A stretch of DNA of 15,298 nucleotides from Cytophagales bacterium (GCA_020063545.1 JAGUUF010000092.1:1-15298); one strand, 5' to 3'; positions 1 to 7,728 are shown, counted from the stretch's first letter. Notes: generated by a model not told the origin, from the sequence alone. Program-made: numbers and translations.

Positions 1-1168
1 TGCTCAGGTTCAGCACACTCTTGGCGGTATCCAGCCCGATGCGCTTCAGTTCATCAATTACCCAGCTTTCAATTTCATCGGCAAATTCATCCAGGTCAAC
101 ATCTTCTTCGGTTTGGCCGTCCAGTTCGCGGAATACATCAATTTCATAACCCACCAGCCGGCTAGCCAGCTTGATGTTTAAGCCGCCTTTGCCGATGGCC
201 AGCGAAACCTGGTCGGGCTTAAGGTAAACCGAAATGCGACCGTTGTCTTTATCAATTTTTATCGATGAGATCTTTGCAGGGCTTAATGCCCGCTGAACAT
301 AGAGTTCAAGGTTCTCGGTAAAATTGATAACATCAATGTTTTCGTTTTGCAGTTCGCGTACAATGGCATGAATGCGGGAGCCTTTCATACCCACGCAGGC
401 GCCTACGGGGTCAATGCGGTCATCATACGATTCAACGGCTACCTTGGCACGCTCGCCCGGTTCGCGCACTACCTTTTTAATGGTAATCAGGCCGTCATAT
501 ACTTCAGGAACCTCCTGCTCGAACAGCCGTTCCAGGAACACGGGCGATGTACGGCTCAGAATAATTTTCGGGTTGCCGTTAACCATTTCTACTTTATGTA
601 CGATGGCCCGCACGCTTTCGCCTTTGCGGTAGCGGTCTTTGTGTATTTGCTCGCTTCGCGGAATGGATATTTCGTTTCCTTCGGCATCAATCAGCAACAC
701 TTCTTTGCTGAGCACCTGGTACACTTCACCGGTAATAATTTCGCCCACAAGGTCTTTGTATTTCTGGAAGAGGATATCCTTCTCCAGGTCTTTAACCTTT
801 TGAATTAAGGTTTGGCGTGCGGTGGTTACCGCCCTTCGGCCAAAATCTTCCAGGTAAATAGGCTCGGCCACTTCTTCGCCCACTTCAAAATCGGGTTCAA
901 TCTTGCGTGCATCCGATAAGGCAATCTTATCATGATCCCAGATGTCTTCCGAGTCATCGTCAACAATTTCACGGAAACGCCAGATTTCCAAATCGCCTTT
1001 ATCAACATTGATGATGATGTCGAAATTATCATCGGTCTCGTATTTTTTCCTGATCATATTCCTGAACACATCTTCCAGGATACGGATCATGGTGGGGCGA
1101 TCGATGTTTTTCTGTTTTGCAAAATCAGCAAACGACTCAATAAGTGTTGCAGCATTGATTGTCGTCAT
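1..1168 (-). CDS. nusA: Transcription termination/antitermination factor NusA (3' end cut by window edge)
   Basis: NusA binds RNA polymerase and nascent RNA and controls pausing, termination and antitermination. About 389 codons are visible from ATG at 1166-1168 (protein begins MTTINAATLIESFADFAKQK); the C-terminus lies beyond the left edge. In order I see the acidic N-terminal polymerase-binding domain (about 1-135), an S1 domain starting near GEIITGEVYQ (about 141-205), a first KH domain with DPVGACVGMKGSRI (about 253-266), and a second KH domain with LKPDQVSLAIGKGG (about 317-330). Both GxxG loops (GMKG, GKGG) are intact. The start lies 6 bases after the rimP stop, so the two are almost surely co-transcribed, as in most bacteria, where infB usually follows. 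Identification is very secure; only completeness is unknown. Confidence 0.96.
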   Translation of the reverse strand, partial: MTTINAATLIESFADFAKQKNIDRPTMIRILEDVFRNMIRKKYETDDNFDIIINVDKGDLEIWRFREIVDDDSEDIWDHDKIALSDARKIEPDFEVGEEVAEPIYLEDFGRRAVTTARQTLIQKVKDLEKDILFQKYKDLVGEIITGEVYQVLSKEVLLIDAEGNEISIPRSEQIHKDRYRKGESVRAIVHKVEMVNGNPKIILSRTSPVFLERLFEQEVPEVYDGLITIKKVVREPGERAKVAVESYDDRIDPVGACVGMKGSRIHAIVRELQNENIDVINFTENLELYVQRALSPAKISSIKIDKDNGRISVYLKPDQVSLAIGKGGLNIKLASRLVGYEIDVFRELDGQTEEDVDLDEFADEIESWVIDELKRIGLDTAKSVLNLS

Positions 1169-1174
1169 ACGTTA

Positions 1175-1639
1175 TCAATTAAATGAAACCAGTACAAATG
1201 TTCTTTCTATATCAGCAAAAGGAATGGTAATTTCCTTTGTTTCCTTCTTCTTACCGCTGCCCGTTACCTGGTGCACCGTTACGGATTCTTCGGTTACAGC
1301 GGCCAATACTCCTTCAACCGTTGTGGCGGACGTTTTTACGCGCACCTTTCTGTTCAGGTTTTTGTAATACTGGCGCTTCAGTTTCAGCGGGTGATCCAGG
1401 CCGGGGGTTGATACTTCAAGCAGGTACCGCCCCTCAATCAGGTTAACCTTGTCCAGCGCTTCGGAAAGTGCCCGGTTCAAATTGGCACAATCGTCAATGC
1501 CGGCACCCCGGTCCCCATCCAGAATTACCAAAACTTTTTTTGGCGTTTTACGCAGGGAAACGATGACATCAACAATAAACTGCGAATCATCCATCAGGCA
1601 TTTCTCGGCCAATTCCCGTATGCGCTCCTGTATTTCCAT
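1175..1639 (-). CDS. rimP: Ribosome maturation factor RimP
   Basis: RimP is a cytoplasmic assembly factor for the 30S ribosomal subunit. The 154-residue protein has the usual length. It carries the family signature YLLEVSTPGLDHPL (residues 72-85) at the end of the N-terminal domain, followed by an Sm-like C-terminal domain ending in a typical FADIERTFVLV segment. I chose ATG at 1637-1639 (MEIQERIREL) because it gives the standard RimP N-terminus. The frame stays open upstream, with an ATG at 1691-1693 (MNNQDEG), but those extra 18 residues are encoded by a hairpin sequence, do not look like RimP, and would start only about 5 bases after the predicted transcription start. It is first in the operon with nusA. 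A promoter (1705-1737) and a leader hairpin (1657-1678) precede it. Confidence 0.95.
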   Translation of the reverse strand: MEIQERIRELAEKCLMDDSQFIVDVIVSLRKTPKKVLVILDGDRGAGIDDCANLNRALSEALDKVNLIEGRYLLEVSTPGLDHPLKLKRQYYKNLNRKVRVKTSATTVEGVLAAVTEESVTVHQVTGSGKKKETKEITIPFADIERTFVLVSFN

Positions 1640-1656
1640 AAAACCACCAAAACAAA

Positions 1657-1678
1657 GAGGGGACTGTTTTGTCCCCTC
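1657..1678 (-). terminator. Leader hairpin with U-rich run upstream of rimP (possible attenuator)
   Basis: A perfect 8-bp inverted repeat, GAGGGGAC and GTCCCCTC, is separated by 6 bases. Read on the minus strand it is followed at once by TTTGTTTTGG, so it has the form of an intrinsic terminator. It sits inside the predicted 5' leader, about 20-40 bases after the predicted transcription start and 17 bases before the rimP ATG. This position suits attenuation or NusA-sensitive control of rimP-nusA, but the role is inferred. The U run is interrupted by a G, so termination may be partial. It could instead be a structural element that modulates rimP translation. Confidence 0.5.
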
Positions 1679-1704
1679 GTCTTGGTTATTCATAAACTTC
1701 GATG

Positions 1705-1737
1705 CAAAAGTATGCGTTTTTTGAATTACTTGCAAAA
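1705..1737 (-). promoter_or_regulatory. Bacteroidota-type promoter for rimP-nusA
   Basis: Read on the minus strand, a TACTTTTG box at 1705-1712 matches the Bacteroidota -7 consensus TAnnTTTG exactly. A TTTTG at 1733-1737 lies 20 bases upstream and fits the -33 element. The predicted transcription start is near 1698, giving a leader of about 60 bases that contains the hairpin at 1657-1678. The -33 element touches the start region of the divergent lipoprotein gene, so the two promoters may interfere. Confidence 0.6.
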
Positions 1738-1757
1738 CCATGTTCATAATCAACCAT

Positions 1758-2780
1758 ATGCGCCTGTTTTCAATCTTCTTGTCGGGTATGCTGTTTCTGC
1801 TGCTTTCATGTAAATCGGAGCCCGGCAATACGGATAAGGAAAATGCTGAAAAACCCCTGAAAAATGTAGTGGTGCCATTATTCAGCAGCGACTCGGCCTA
1901 CCGGTTTATTGAGCGGCAGGTTGGTTTGGGGCCGCGCATCCCAAATACCAAAGCCCATAAACAGGCAGGCGATTTTTTTGTTGCACAATTTACCCGGTAT
2001 GGTGCAGCGGTTACCGTGCAGGAATTTTCGGCCACCACGTACGACAACCAGAAACTTTCGCTGCGAAATATTATTGCATCCTACTATCCCGAACGATCGA
2101 AGCGCATCCTGCTTGCCGCCCATTGGGACACCCGCCCATTTTCAGATAAAGATGAGGACAAGCCTCGTGGTTATTTTGACGGAGCCAATGACGGGGGCAG
2201 TGGTGTAGGCATATTGCTTGAAATTGCCCGTACACTCCATTCGGCACAGCCTCCGGATGTAGGCGTGGATATTATTTTGTTTGACGGGGAAGACTGGGGT
2301 TTTGACCAGGCCACAGCCGAAACCCTTTACGGCAAGGGTGTTGATTACCCGCTTCCCAAAAATCTGCTCTCCTGGTGGTGCCTGGGCTCACAACATTGGT
2401 CAAAAAATAAACACAAGCCGAATTACTCTGCCTACTTCGGAATCCTGCTGGATATGGTGGGCGGGCATAATTCCGTATTTGTTAAAGAGGGCTACTCCAT
2501 GGAATATGCCCCCGGGATTGTTAACAAGGTATGGTCAACAGCCTCGCGGCTTGGGTTCGGAAACATTTTTATCAACAAAAATGAAGGAAGCATTACGGAT
2601 GATCATGTTTTTGTAAACGAGTTTGCCAAAATTCCGATGATCAACATCATCAGCTACGATCCGGAGCTTGGCTTTTTTGGCGACTTCCACCATACCCGCA
2701 AAGACAACATGGACCTGATAAGCAAGGAAAAGTTACATGCCGTTGGCACCACCCTGCTTCACGTTATTTACCAGGAATAA
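1758..2780 (+). CDS. M28-family lipoprotein, glutaminyl-peptide cyclotransferase (type II QC) homologue
   Basis: This is a 340-residue secreted lipoprotein of the zinc peptidase M28 fold, most like the mammalian-type glutaminyl cyclases of Bacteroidota (for example Porphyromonas gingivalis). Those enzymes convert N-terminal glutamine of exported proteins to pyroglutamate. From ATG 1758 the protein starts MRLFSIFLSGMLFLLLSC, a signal peptide with lipobox LLLSC (Cys18). Key motifs in order are AHWD (His122-Asp124), GANDGGSG (Asp145, metal ligand), FDGEDWG (Glu178-Asp179), CLGSQHW, LLDMVGG (Asp232), DDHVFVN (Asp281-Asp282) and FHHTRKDN (His312-His313). This spacing follows QC better than aminopeptidases. 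An upstream in-frame ATG at 1740 would add MFIINH before the signal peptide and cannot be excluded. The stop is one base from that of rfbA, which converges on it. Cyclase rather than peptidase activity is inferred. Confidence 0.85.
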   Translation: MRLFSIFLSGMLFLLLSCKSEPGNTDKENAEKPLKNVVVPLFSSDSAYRFIERQVGLGPRIPNTKAHKQAGDFFVAQFTRYGAAVTVQEFSATTYDNQKLSLRNIIASYYPERSKRILLAAHWDTRPFSDKDEDKPRGYFDGANDGGSGVGILLEIARTLHSAQPPDVGVDIILFDGEDWGFDQATAETLYGKGVDYPLPKNLLSWWCLGSQHWSKNKHKPNYSAYFGILLDMVGGHNSVFVKEGYSMEYAPGIVNKVWSTASRLGFGNIFINKNEGSITDDHVFVNEFAKIPMINIISYDPELGFFGDFHHTRKDNMDLISKEKLHAVGTTLLHVIYQE

Positions 2781-2781
2781 T

Positions 2782-3639
2782 TCAGGCAATTCGTTTCAGG
2801 TATTCTCCATACCCGCTTTTCTCAAGCGGCCTGGCAAGCGCCAGCAGTTGGTCGCGGGTGATGTAGTTCATCCGGTAGGCTACCTCTTCAATGCACCCGA
2901 TTTTCAACCCCTGCCGCTGTTCGATTACCTGCACAAACACCGAGGCCTGCATCAGCGAATCGAACGTGCCGGTATCGAGCCAGGCGGTGCCACGGTTCAT
3001 AACGGCAACTTTCAGTTTACCTCGCCTCAGGTAGATGTTGTTTACTTCGGTTATCTCAAGCTCTCCGCGTGCACTGGGTTTTATGGATTTAGCGATGCTG
3101 ATTACATTATTATCATAAAAATATAACCCGGGAACGGCATACTGCGATTTTGGTTTGGCGGGTTTCTCTTCAATGCTACGTGCATTCATGGCTGCATCAA
3201 ACTCCACCACGCCATACCGTTCTGGGTCGTTTACATGGTAAGCAAAAATAATTCCTCCGTCAGGTTCAACACACGACTGAACCAGTTTTCCAAAGCCGGA
3301 GCCGTAGAAAATATTATCGCCCAATATCAACGCCACGCTGTCGGTGCCGATAAATTTTTCACCGATGATGAATGCCTGGGCCAGACCTTCCGGTTTGGGT
3401 TGTTCAGCATACGAAAAAGAACACCCCAGGTGGGAGCCGGTGCCGAGTAATTTTTTAAACAACGGCAGATCGTGCGGAGTGGATATAATCAGGATTTCGC
3501 GAATACCGGCCATCATCAAAACCGAAAGCGGGTAATAGATCATGGGTTTATCGTACAGGGGCATCAGTTGCTTGCTGATGGCCAGCGTAATGGGATGAAG
3601 CCGGGTGCCCGAACCGCCTGCCAGAATGATGCCTTTCAT
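2782..3639 (-). CDS. rfbA: Glucose-1-phosphate thymidylyltransferase RfbA
   Basis: RfbA joins glucose-1-phosphate and dTTP to give dTDP-glucose, the first step towards dTDP-linked deoxysugars such as rhamnose. The 285-residue protein has the expected length. It shows the nucleotidyltransferase signature GGSGTRLHPIT (residues 8-18), the LILGDNIFYG motif with the metal-binding Asp (about 104-113), IEEKPAKPKS (about 156-165) and the WLDTGT segment typical of RfbA. It starts with ATG at 3637-3639, 18 bases after rfbB, and is last in the operon ugd-rfbB-rfbA. No terminator is visible after it. Its stop codon lies one base from that of the convergent lipoprotein gene. Confidence 0.95.
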   Translation of the reverse strand: MKGIILAGGSGTRLHPITLAISKQLMPLYDKPMIYYPLSVLMMAGIREILIISTPHDLPLFKKLLGTGSHLGCSFSYAEQPKPEGLAQAFIIGEKFIGTDSVALILGDNIFYGSGFGKLVQSCVEPDGGIIFAYHVNDPERYGVVEFDAAMNARSIEEKPAKPKSQYAVPGLYFYDNNVISIAKSIKPSARGELEITEVNNIYLRRGKLKVAVMNRGTAWLDTGTFDSLMQASVFVQVIEQRQGLKIGCIEEVAYRMNYITRDQLLALARPLEKSGYGEYLKRIA

Positions 3640-3657
3640 TTTGTAACTATTTGTTTT

Positions 3658-4710
3658 TTAACGATTTGCGTACATTTTATCGTAGTACTTCAGGTATTCG
3701 CCCGAAGTTACGTGTGCAAGCCACTCCGTGTTTGAAAGATACCAATCCACCGTCAGTTCCAGGCCGGTTGCGAAATCGGTTTCCGGCCTCCACCCGGTTT
3801 CACTAATCACTTTAGCCGGATCGATGGCATACCGTAAATCGTGCCCGGGCCGATCTTTAACAAAAGTAATCAGTCGGCCGGAGGTGCCCTCGGGCCGGTT
3901 TAGTTTTTTATCCATAATCTGGCACAGCAACTTCACCAAGTCAATATTCCTCCACTCATTATTACCCCCGATGTTGTATACTTCGCCTGAACGCCCGCTA
4001 TGAAAAATAGCATCGATGGCCCTCGCATGATCTTCCACATACAGCCAATCGCGTATGTTTTCGCCTTTGCCATAAACGGGCAGCGGCTTGTTGTGCATGA
4101 TGTTGTTAATCATCAGCGGAATAAGCTTTTCCGGGAACTGGTAAGGCCCGTAATTGTTGGAACAGCGGCTGATTACAGCCGGCATGCCGTAACTGTTGTT
4201 AAAGGCAACAACAAAATGATCACTTCCCGCTTTGGATGCCGAATACGGAGAGCGCGGATCGAGCGCAGTTGTTTCGGTGAAGTATCCGCTGGTAACAGAC
4301 CCGTAAACTTCATCCGTTGAAATATGATAGAACAGTTTGCCCTGAAAATTTGTATGCCATGCTGCCTGTGCGGCCCGCAGCAGCCGGATGGTTCCGATAA
4401 TGTTGGTCAGGGCAAACTCGTCCGGGTTGTGAATGGAGCGATCAACGTGCGACTCGGCAGCCAGGTGAATGACACTGTCGATGGTGTATTCCTGGAAAAT
4501 GGTGGCGAGTAATTCTATATCCAGTATGTCTCCCCGCAGAAAGGTATAATTTTCAGCCCGCTCAACATCGCGCAGGTTTTCCAGGTTGCCTGCATAGGTA
4601 AGTTTATCCAGGTTAACTATCCGGTACGCGGGATATTTTTTTACAAAAAGGCGAACAACACTCGAGCCTATAAACCCTGCCCCGCCTGTTATCAAAATGT
4701 TTCGTTTCAC
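3658..4710 (-). CDS. rfbB: dTDP-glucose 4,6-dehydratase RfbB
   Basis: RfbB turns dTDP-glucose into dTDP-4-keto-6-deoxyglucose using bound NAD. The 350-residue protein is an extended short-chain dehydrogenase. It has the NAD-binding GGAGFIGS (9-16), HLAAESHVDRS (about 82-92), the dehydratase triad STDEVYG (Thr132, Asp133, Glu134), and YSASK (Tyr156, Lys160). It starts with GTG at 4708-4710, which follows the ugd stop TAG with no gap (TAGGTGAAACG), suggesting translational coupling. No alternative ATG lies upstream in frame before the NAD-binding loop. rfbC and rfbD are absent from the operon, so the 4-keto product must be processed by genes elsewhere. Confidence 0.95.
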   Translation of the reverse strand: MKRNILITGGAGFIGSSVVRLFVKKYPAYRIVNLDKLTYAGNLENLRDVERAENYTFLRGDILDIELLATIFQEYTIDSVIHLAAESHVDRSIHNPDEFALTNIIGTIRLLRAAQAAWHTNFQGKLFYHISTDEVYGSVTSGYFTETTALDPRSPYSASKAGSDHFVVAFNNSYGMPAVISRCSNNYGPYQFPEKLIPLMINNIMHNKPLPVYGKGENIRDWLYVEDHARAIDAIFHSGRSGEVYNIGGNNEWRNIDLVKLLCQIMDKKLNRPEGTSGRLITFVKDRPGHDLRYAIDPAKVISETGWRPETDFATGLELTVDWYLSNTEWLAHVTSGEYLKYYDKMYANR

Positions 4711-6024
4711 CTATTGAACTATTTGTTTTCGGCCAATACTGAAATAAGTAAACCCAAGTTCACGAATCAGCAATAAATCGTAAAGGTTGCGGCCATCAAA
4801 AATTACTTTTCGTTTCATCAGAGAGGCCATCTTGTCAAAATCGGGGGTACGGTACTCCGGCCACTCGGTGGCAATCAGCAGGGCATCTGCGGCTTCGAGT
4901 ATATCGTAGGGTTCAGTTCCATACCCAATGGTATCGCCCATGATGCGCCTTACATTTTCCATAGCCTCGGGGTCGTGAACGTGAACGTGTGCTCCTTTCT
5001 TTTTCAGCGACTCAATAATGTATAAGGCGGGCGCTTCCCGTATATCATCGGTATGCGGCTTGAAAGCGAGCCCCCACAGTGCAATTTTCTTTCCGGTTAA
5101 ACCCTCTTTATAGAAATGCTCCAGCATCTCCACTAATCGAACTTTCTGCCGCTCATTAACTTCCATTACACTATCAAGAATTGCAAAACGATAACCCGCC
5201 TGGCCGGAAGATTTTGCAAGGGCCTGTACATCCTTAGGGAAGCAACTTCCGCCATAGCCGATTCCGGCAAACAAAAACCGTTTGCCGATGCGGCTGTCGG
5301 CCCCAATGCCAATCCGTACGGCATCAACATCGGCCCCCACCCGTTCGCACAGGTTGGCAACCTCGTTCATGAACGTGATTTTAGTAGCCAGAAAAGCATT
5401 GGCCGCATATTTTGTTAATTCGCTGGAGCGCTCGTCCATAAAAATAATCGGGTTTCCCTGGCGGGTAAACGGTGCGTATAACTGCTCCATGATTTTTTTT
5501 GCCCGCTCCGACCGGGTACCAACCACTACCCGTTCGGGCTTCATAAAATCTTCCACGGCAAGTCCTTCCCGAAGGAACTCCGGGTTAGAGATAACATCGA
5601 ATTCTGCCCGCGCATTTTTGGCTACCCGCTCGCGAACCCGTTCGGCTGTACCAACGGGTACCGTACTTTTGTTCACAATAACGGTGTAGTCCGTTAACAG
5701 CGGCCCAAGCTGGTCAGCCACTTTCAATACATGCTGCAAATCGGCAGAGCCATCTTCTCCGGGTGGGGTTGGCAGGGCCAGCATAATTACTTTAGCACCA
5801 CGTACGCCTTCTTCCAGGTTTGTTGTGAAAAAAAGCCGGCCATGTTTTATGTTTTTATGAAACAAACTGTCGAGCCCGCGCTCAAAAATGGTCAGCGTAC
5901 CCGAAGACAATTTTTTAATTTTTTCGGCATCAATATCCACACAGGTTACCGTATTACCGGTCTCGGCAAAACAGGTTCCGGTTACCAGACCTACATACCC
6001 GGTTCCGACTACAGCTATTTTCAT
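4711..6024 (-). CDS. ugd: UDP-glucose 6-dehydrogenase
   Basis: This enzyme oxidises UDP-glucose to UDP-glucuronate with two NAD, supplying acidic sugar for surface polysaccharide. The 437-residue protein has the N-terminal Rossmann motif GTGYVGLVTG (7-16), the conserved NKSTVPVGT (118-126), SNPEFLREG (146-154), ELTKYAANAFLATKI (202-216) and the catalytic cysteine in GYGGSCFPKD (Cys261). The C-terminal UDP-binding domain contains LWGLAFKPHTDDIREAP. A GDP-mannose dehydrogenase is the main alternative, but the motifs and length fit UDP-glucose best. It is the first gene of the operon with rfbB and rfbA. A possible promoter lies about 90 bases upstream at 6114-6121. Confidence 0.93.
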   Translation of the reverse strand: MKIAVVGTGYVGLVTGTCFAETGNTVTCVDIDAEKIKKLSSGTLTIFERGLDSLFHKNIKHGRLFFTTNLEEGVRGAKVIMLALPTPPGEDGSADLQHVLKVADQLGPLLTDYTVIVNKSTVPVGTAERVRERVAKNARAEFDVISNPEFLREGLAVEDFMKPERVVVGTRSERAKKIMEQLYAPFTRQGNPIIFMDERSSELTKYAANAFLATKITFMNEVANLCERVGADVDAVRIGIGADSRIGKRFLFAGIGYGGSCFPKDVQALAKSSGQAGYRFAILDSVMEVNERQKVRLVEMLEHFYKEGLTGKKIALWGLAFKPHTDDIREAPALYIIESLKKKGAHVHVHDPEAMENVRRIMGDTIGYGTEPYDILEAADALLIATEWPEYRTPDFDKMASLMKRKVIFDGRNLYDLLLIRELGFTYFSIGRKQIVQ

Positions 6025-6113
6025 GTACTCATAATTTTAAGTTCGGGCAACATGGAATGTCAGCTATTGCAAAGGATTTGCGTGGCCATTTCATAATTCC
6101 CAAAAACGAACGG

Positions 6114-6121
6114 CAAAAATA
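6114..6121 (-). promoter_or_regulatory. Possible -7 box for the ugd-rfbB-rfbA operon
   Basis: Read on the minus strand, TATTTTTG matches TAnnTTTG exactly. No convincing -33 TTG is seen at the usual distance, and the resulting leader would be about 85 bases, so support is moderate. The leader holds no obvious hairpin or riboswitch. Confidence 0.4.
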
Positions 6122-6191
6122 GCGATTTGAGTGCTGGTTAACGTATAAAAGAAATTACAAACTAACATTCGTTCGGAGTCGTATATATGCG

Positions 6192-6199
6192 TACCTTCG
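6192..6199 (+). promoter_or_regulatory. Possible -7 box for the acyl-CoA dehydrogenase gene
   Basis: TACCTTCG differs from the TAnnTTTG consensus at one position and would place transcription start near 6206, about 26 bases before the ATG at 6232. If correct, it rules out the upstream ATG at 6187 as the start. The -33 element is not clear. Confidence 0.3.
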
Positions 6200-6231
6200 T
6201 AGCCCTTAACGCATTCTTTACCAAAAAAACC

Positions 6232-7401
6232 ATGCAGATAGTGAATGAACATCCCTCGGGAATAGAACTGACCGAAAGCGAAAATCAGAAGATGGTGGCA
6301 CAGATGGTGCGCGACTTTGGGGCACGCGAAATCCTCCCTAAAATGATGGATTGGGACGAAAGCCAGGAATTCCCCGTTAACCTCTTCCATAAAATGGGCG
6401 AGTTGGGTCTGATGGGTGTGCTCGTTCCGGAAGAATACGGAGGGGCCGGGTTTGGTTACCCGGAATACGTAACGGCTATCGCTGAGCTGTCAAAGATTGA
6501 CGGCTCCATTGGTCTTTCAATGGCGGCCCACAACTCGTTATGCACCAACCATATTCTGCAGTTTGGCAATGAATCGCAGAAGGCTGCATACCTTCCGAAA
6601 CTGGCAAGCGGCCAGTGGATTGGTGCCTGGGGCTTAACCGAGCCAAATACGGGATCGGATGCCGGCAACATGCGCACGGTGGCAGTGAAGGATGGTGATT
6701 ATTTTGTGATCAACGGGGCAAAAAATTTCATTACCCATGGCAAATCGGGCAATGTGGCTGTTGTCATCGTGCGCACCGGTGCTGTTGGCGATTCGCACGG
6801 CATGACGGCCTTTATCATAGAAAAAGGTACGCCTGGTTTTTCGGCTGGGAAAAAGGAGAATAAACTGGGTATGCGTGCTTCCGAAACAGCCGAACTGATT
6901 TTTACCGACTGCCGCATTCATAAATCGCAAATGCTCGGCAACGAAGGAGAAGGGTTTGTGCAAGCCCTAAAAGTGCTTGACGGGGGCCGCATTTCCATTG
7001 CAGCATTAAGTTTAGGCATTGCCCAGGGGGCATTTGAAGCCGCCCTGAAATACTCCAAGGAACGCCACCAGTTTAACCGGCCGATTTCGGAGTTCCAGGG
7101 TATATCATTCAAGCTTGCCGATATGGCTACTAAAATTGAGGCAGCCCGCTTGCTAACCTACCGGGCAGCCGATTTAAAAAACAAAGGAAAAAGTGTCAAT
7201 AAAGAATCGGCAATGGCCAAGCTATATGCCTCCGAAATAGCGGTTGAGGTTGCGAATGAGTGCGTTCAGATTTTTGGCGGGTATGGGTACACAAAAGACT
7301 TTCCGGCTGAAAAATACTACCGCGATGCCAAACTGTGCACCATAGGGGAGGGCACCTCTGAAATTCAAAAGTTGGTCATCTCCAGGGCCATTTTAAAGTG
7401 A
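6232..7401 (+). CDS. Acyl-CoA dehydrogenase (short/medium-chain type)
   Basis: This is a 389-residue FAD enzyme that introduces the alpha-beta double bond into acyl-CoA thioesters in beta-oxidation or branched-chain amino acid breakdown, passing electrons to ETF. Family signatures in order are GLMGVLVPEEYGGAG (59-73), the FAD-binding GAWGLTEPNTGSDAG (131-145), FITHG, LGMRASET, RHQFNRPISEFQ (279-289), IFGGYGYTKDFP (347-358) and KLCTIGEGTSEIQ, with catalytic base Glu373. I chose ATG 6232 (MQIVNEHPSGIELT) over ATG 6187, because the extra 15 residues are not family-like and overlap the probable promoter. The chain-length preference cannot be read from sequence alone. It stands alone between the divergent ugd operon and rpsU. 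Confidence 0.93.
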   Translation: MQIVNEHPSGIELTESENQKMVAQMVRDFGAREILPKMMDWDESQEFPVNLFHKMGELGLMGVLVPEEYGGAGFGYPEYVTAIAELSKIDGSIGLSMAAHNSLCTNHILQFGNESQKAAYLPKLASGQWIGAWGLTEPNTGSDAGNMRTVAVKDGDYFVINGAKNFITHGKSGNVAVVIVRTGAVGDSHGMTAFIIEKGTPGFSAGKKENKLGMRASETAELIFTDCRIHKSQMLGNEGEGFVQALKVLDGGRISIAALSLGIAQGAFEAALKYSKERHQFNRPISEFQGISFKLADMATKIEAARLLTYRAADLKNKGKSVNKESAMAKLYASEIAVEVANECVQIFGGYGYTKDFPAEKYYRDAKLCTIGEGTSEIQKLVISRAILK

Positions 7402-7435
7402 TTTTGCATTTTTGAGGGTCATTTCGCTATATTTG
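7402..7435 (+). promoter_or_regulatory. Bacteroidota-type promoter for rpsU
   Basis: TATATTTG at 7428-7435 is an exact -7 box, and TTTTG at 7402-7406 lies 21 bases upstream as the -33 element. The predicted transcription start is near 7442, giving a leader of about 13 bases before the rpsU ATG at 7455. The promoter begins directly at the acyl-CoA dehydrogenase stop codon. Confidence 0.65.
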
Positions 7436-7454
7436 CAGCCCTAAAAGGAAAAAC

Positions 7455-7649
7455 ATGATTATTGTAAACATCAAGGAGAACGAATCCATTGATAAGGCGC
7501 TGAAGCGTTTCAAAAAAAAGTTTGAAAAAACAGGGGTTTTAAAGGAACTGCGTGCACGTACCTCCTTCGAAAAACCTTCCGTTCGCAGGCGCAATGAAAT
7601 TATCCGTGCTGCTTACCGCGAGCGCCAGAAAATGCAGGAAAACCAATAG
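7455..7649 (+). CDS. rpsU: 30S ribosomal protein S21
   Basis: This 64-residue, strongly basic protein of the small ribosomal subunit has the S21 pattern: an N-terminal MIIVNIKENESIDKALKRFK strand-helix, then KKFEKTGVLKELRARTSFEKPS, then a basic helical tail VRRRNEIIRAAYRERQK. In Bacteroidota S21 takes part in sequestering the anti-Shine-Dalgarno end of 16S rRNA, which fits the general lack of Shine-Dalgarno sites in this window. It has its own promoter (7402-7435) and a strong terminator (7690-7728). Downstream xerC therefore depends on read-through or a separate promoter. Confidence 0.96.
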   Translation: MIIVNIKENESIDKALKRFKKKFEKTGVLKELRARTSFEKPSVRRRNEIIRAAYRERQKMQENQ

Positions 7650-7689
7650 AACCTCAAACGGCTTTTCAGCCGGATTCTCAACTATATGG

Positions 7690-7728
7690 TAATCCCCACC
7701 GTTACATAACAGTGGGGATTATTTTTTA
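7690..7728 (+). terminator. Intrinsic terminator after rpsU
   Basis: A 10-bp perfect stem TAATCCCCAC / GTGGGGATTA (7690-7699 and 7712-7721) with a 12-base loop is followed by a run of T (7722-7727). It ends 41 bases past the rpsU stop codon and is the strongest terminator in the window. A smaller stem, CGGC/GCCG at 7659-7672, precedes it. Confidence 0.8.

Noticed and set aside
347..808. Long plus-strand frame opposite nusA
   Set aside because: It is antisense to conserved NusA coding sequence and has no domain-like features.
1657..1678. rimP leader hairpin as another copy of the palindrome at 15155
   Set aside because: Only the GGGGAC/GTCCCC core is shared; the distinctive ATACTTAATTC part is missing.
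1640..1828. Longer RimP reading frame (to 1828, or ATG at 1693)
   Set aside because: The extension runs through the promoter and hairpin, overlaps the divergent lipoprotein gene and has no RimP-like sequence.
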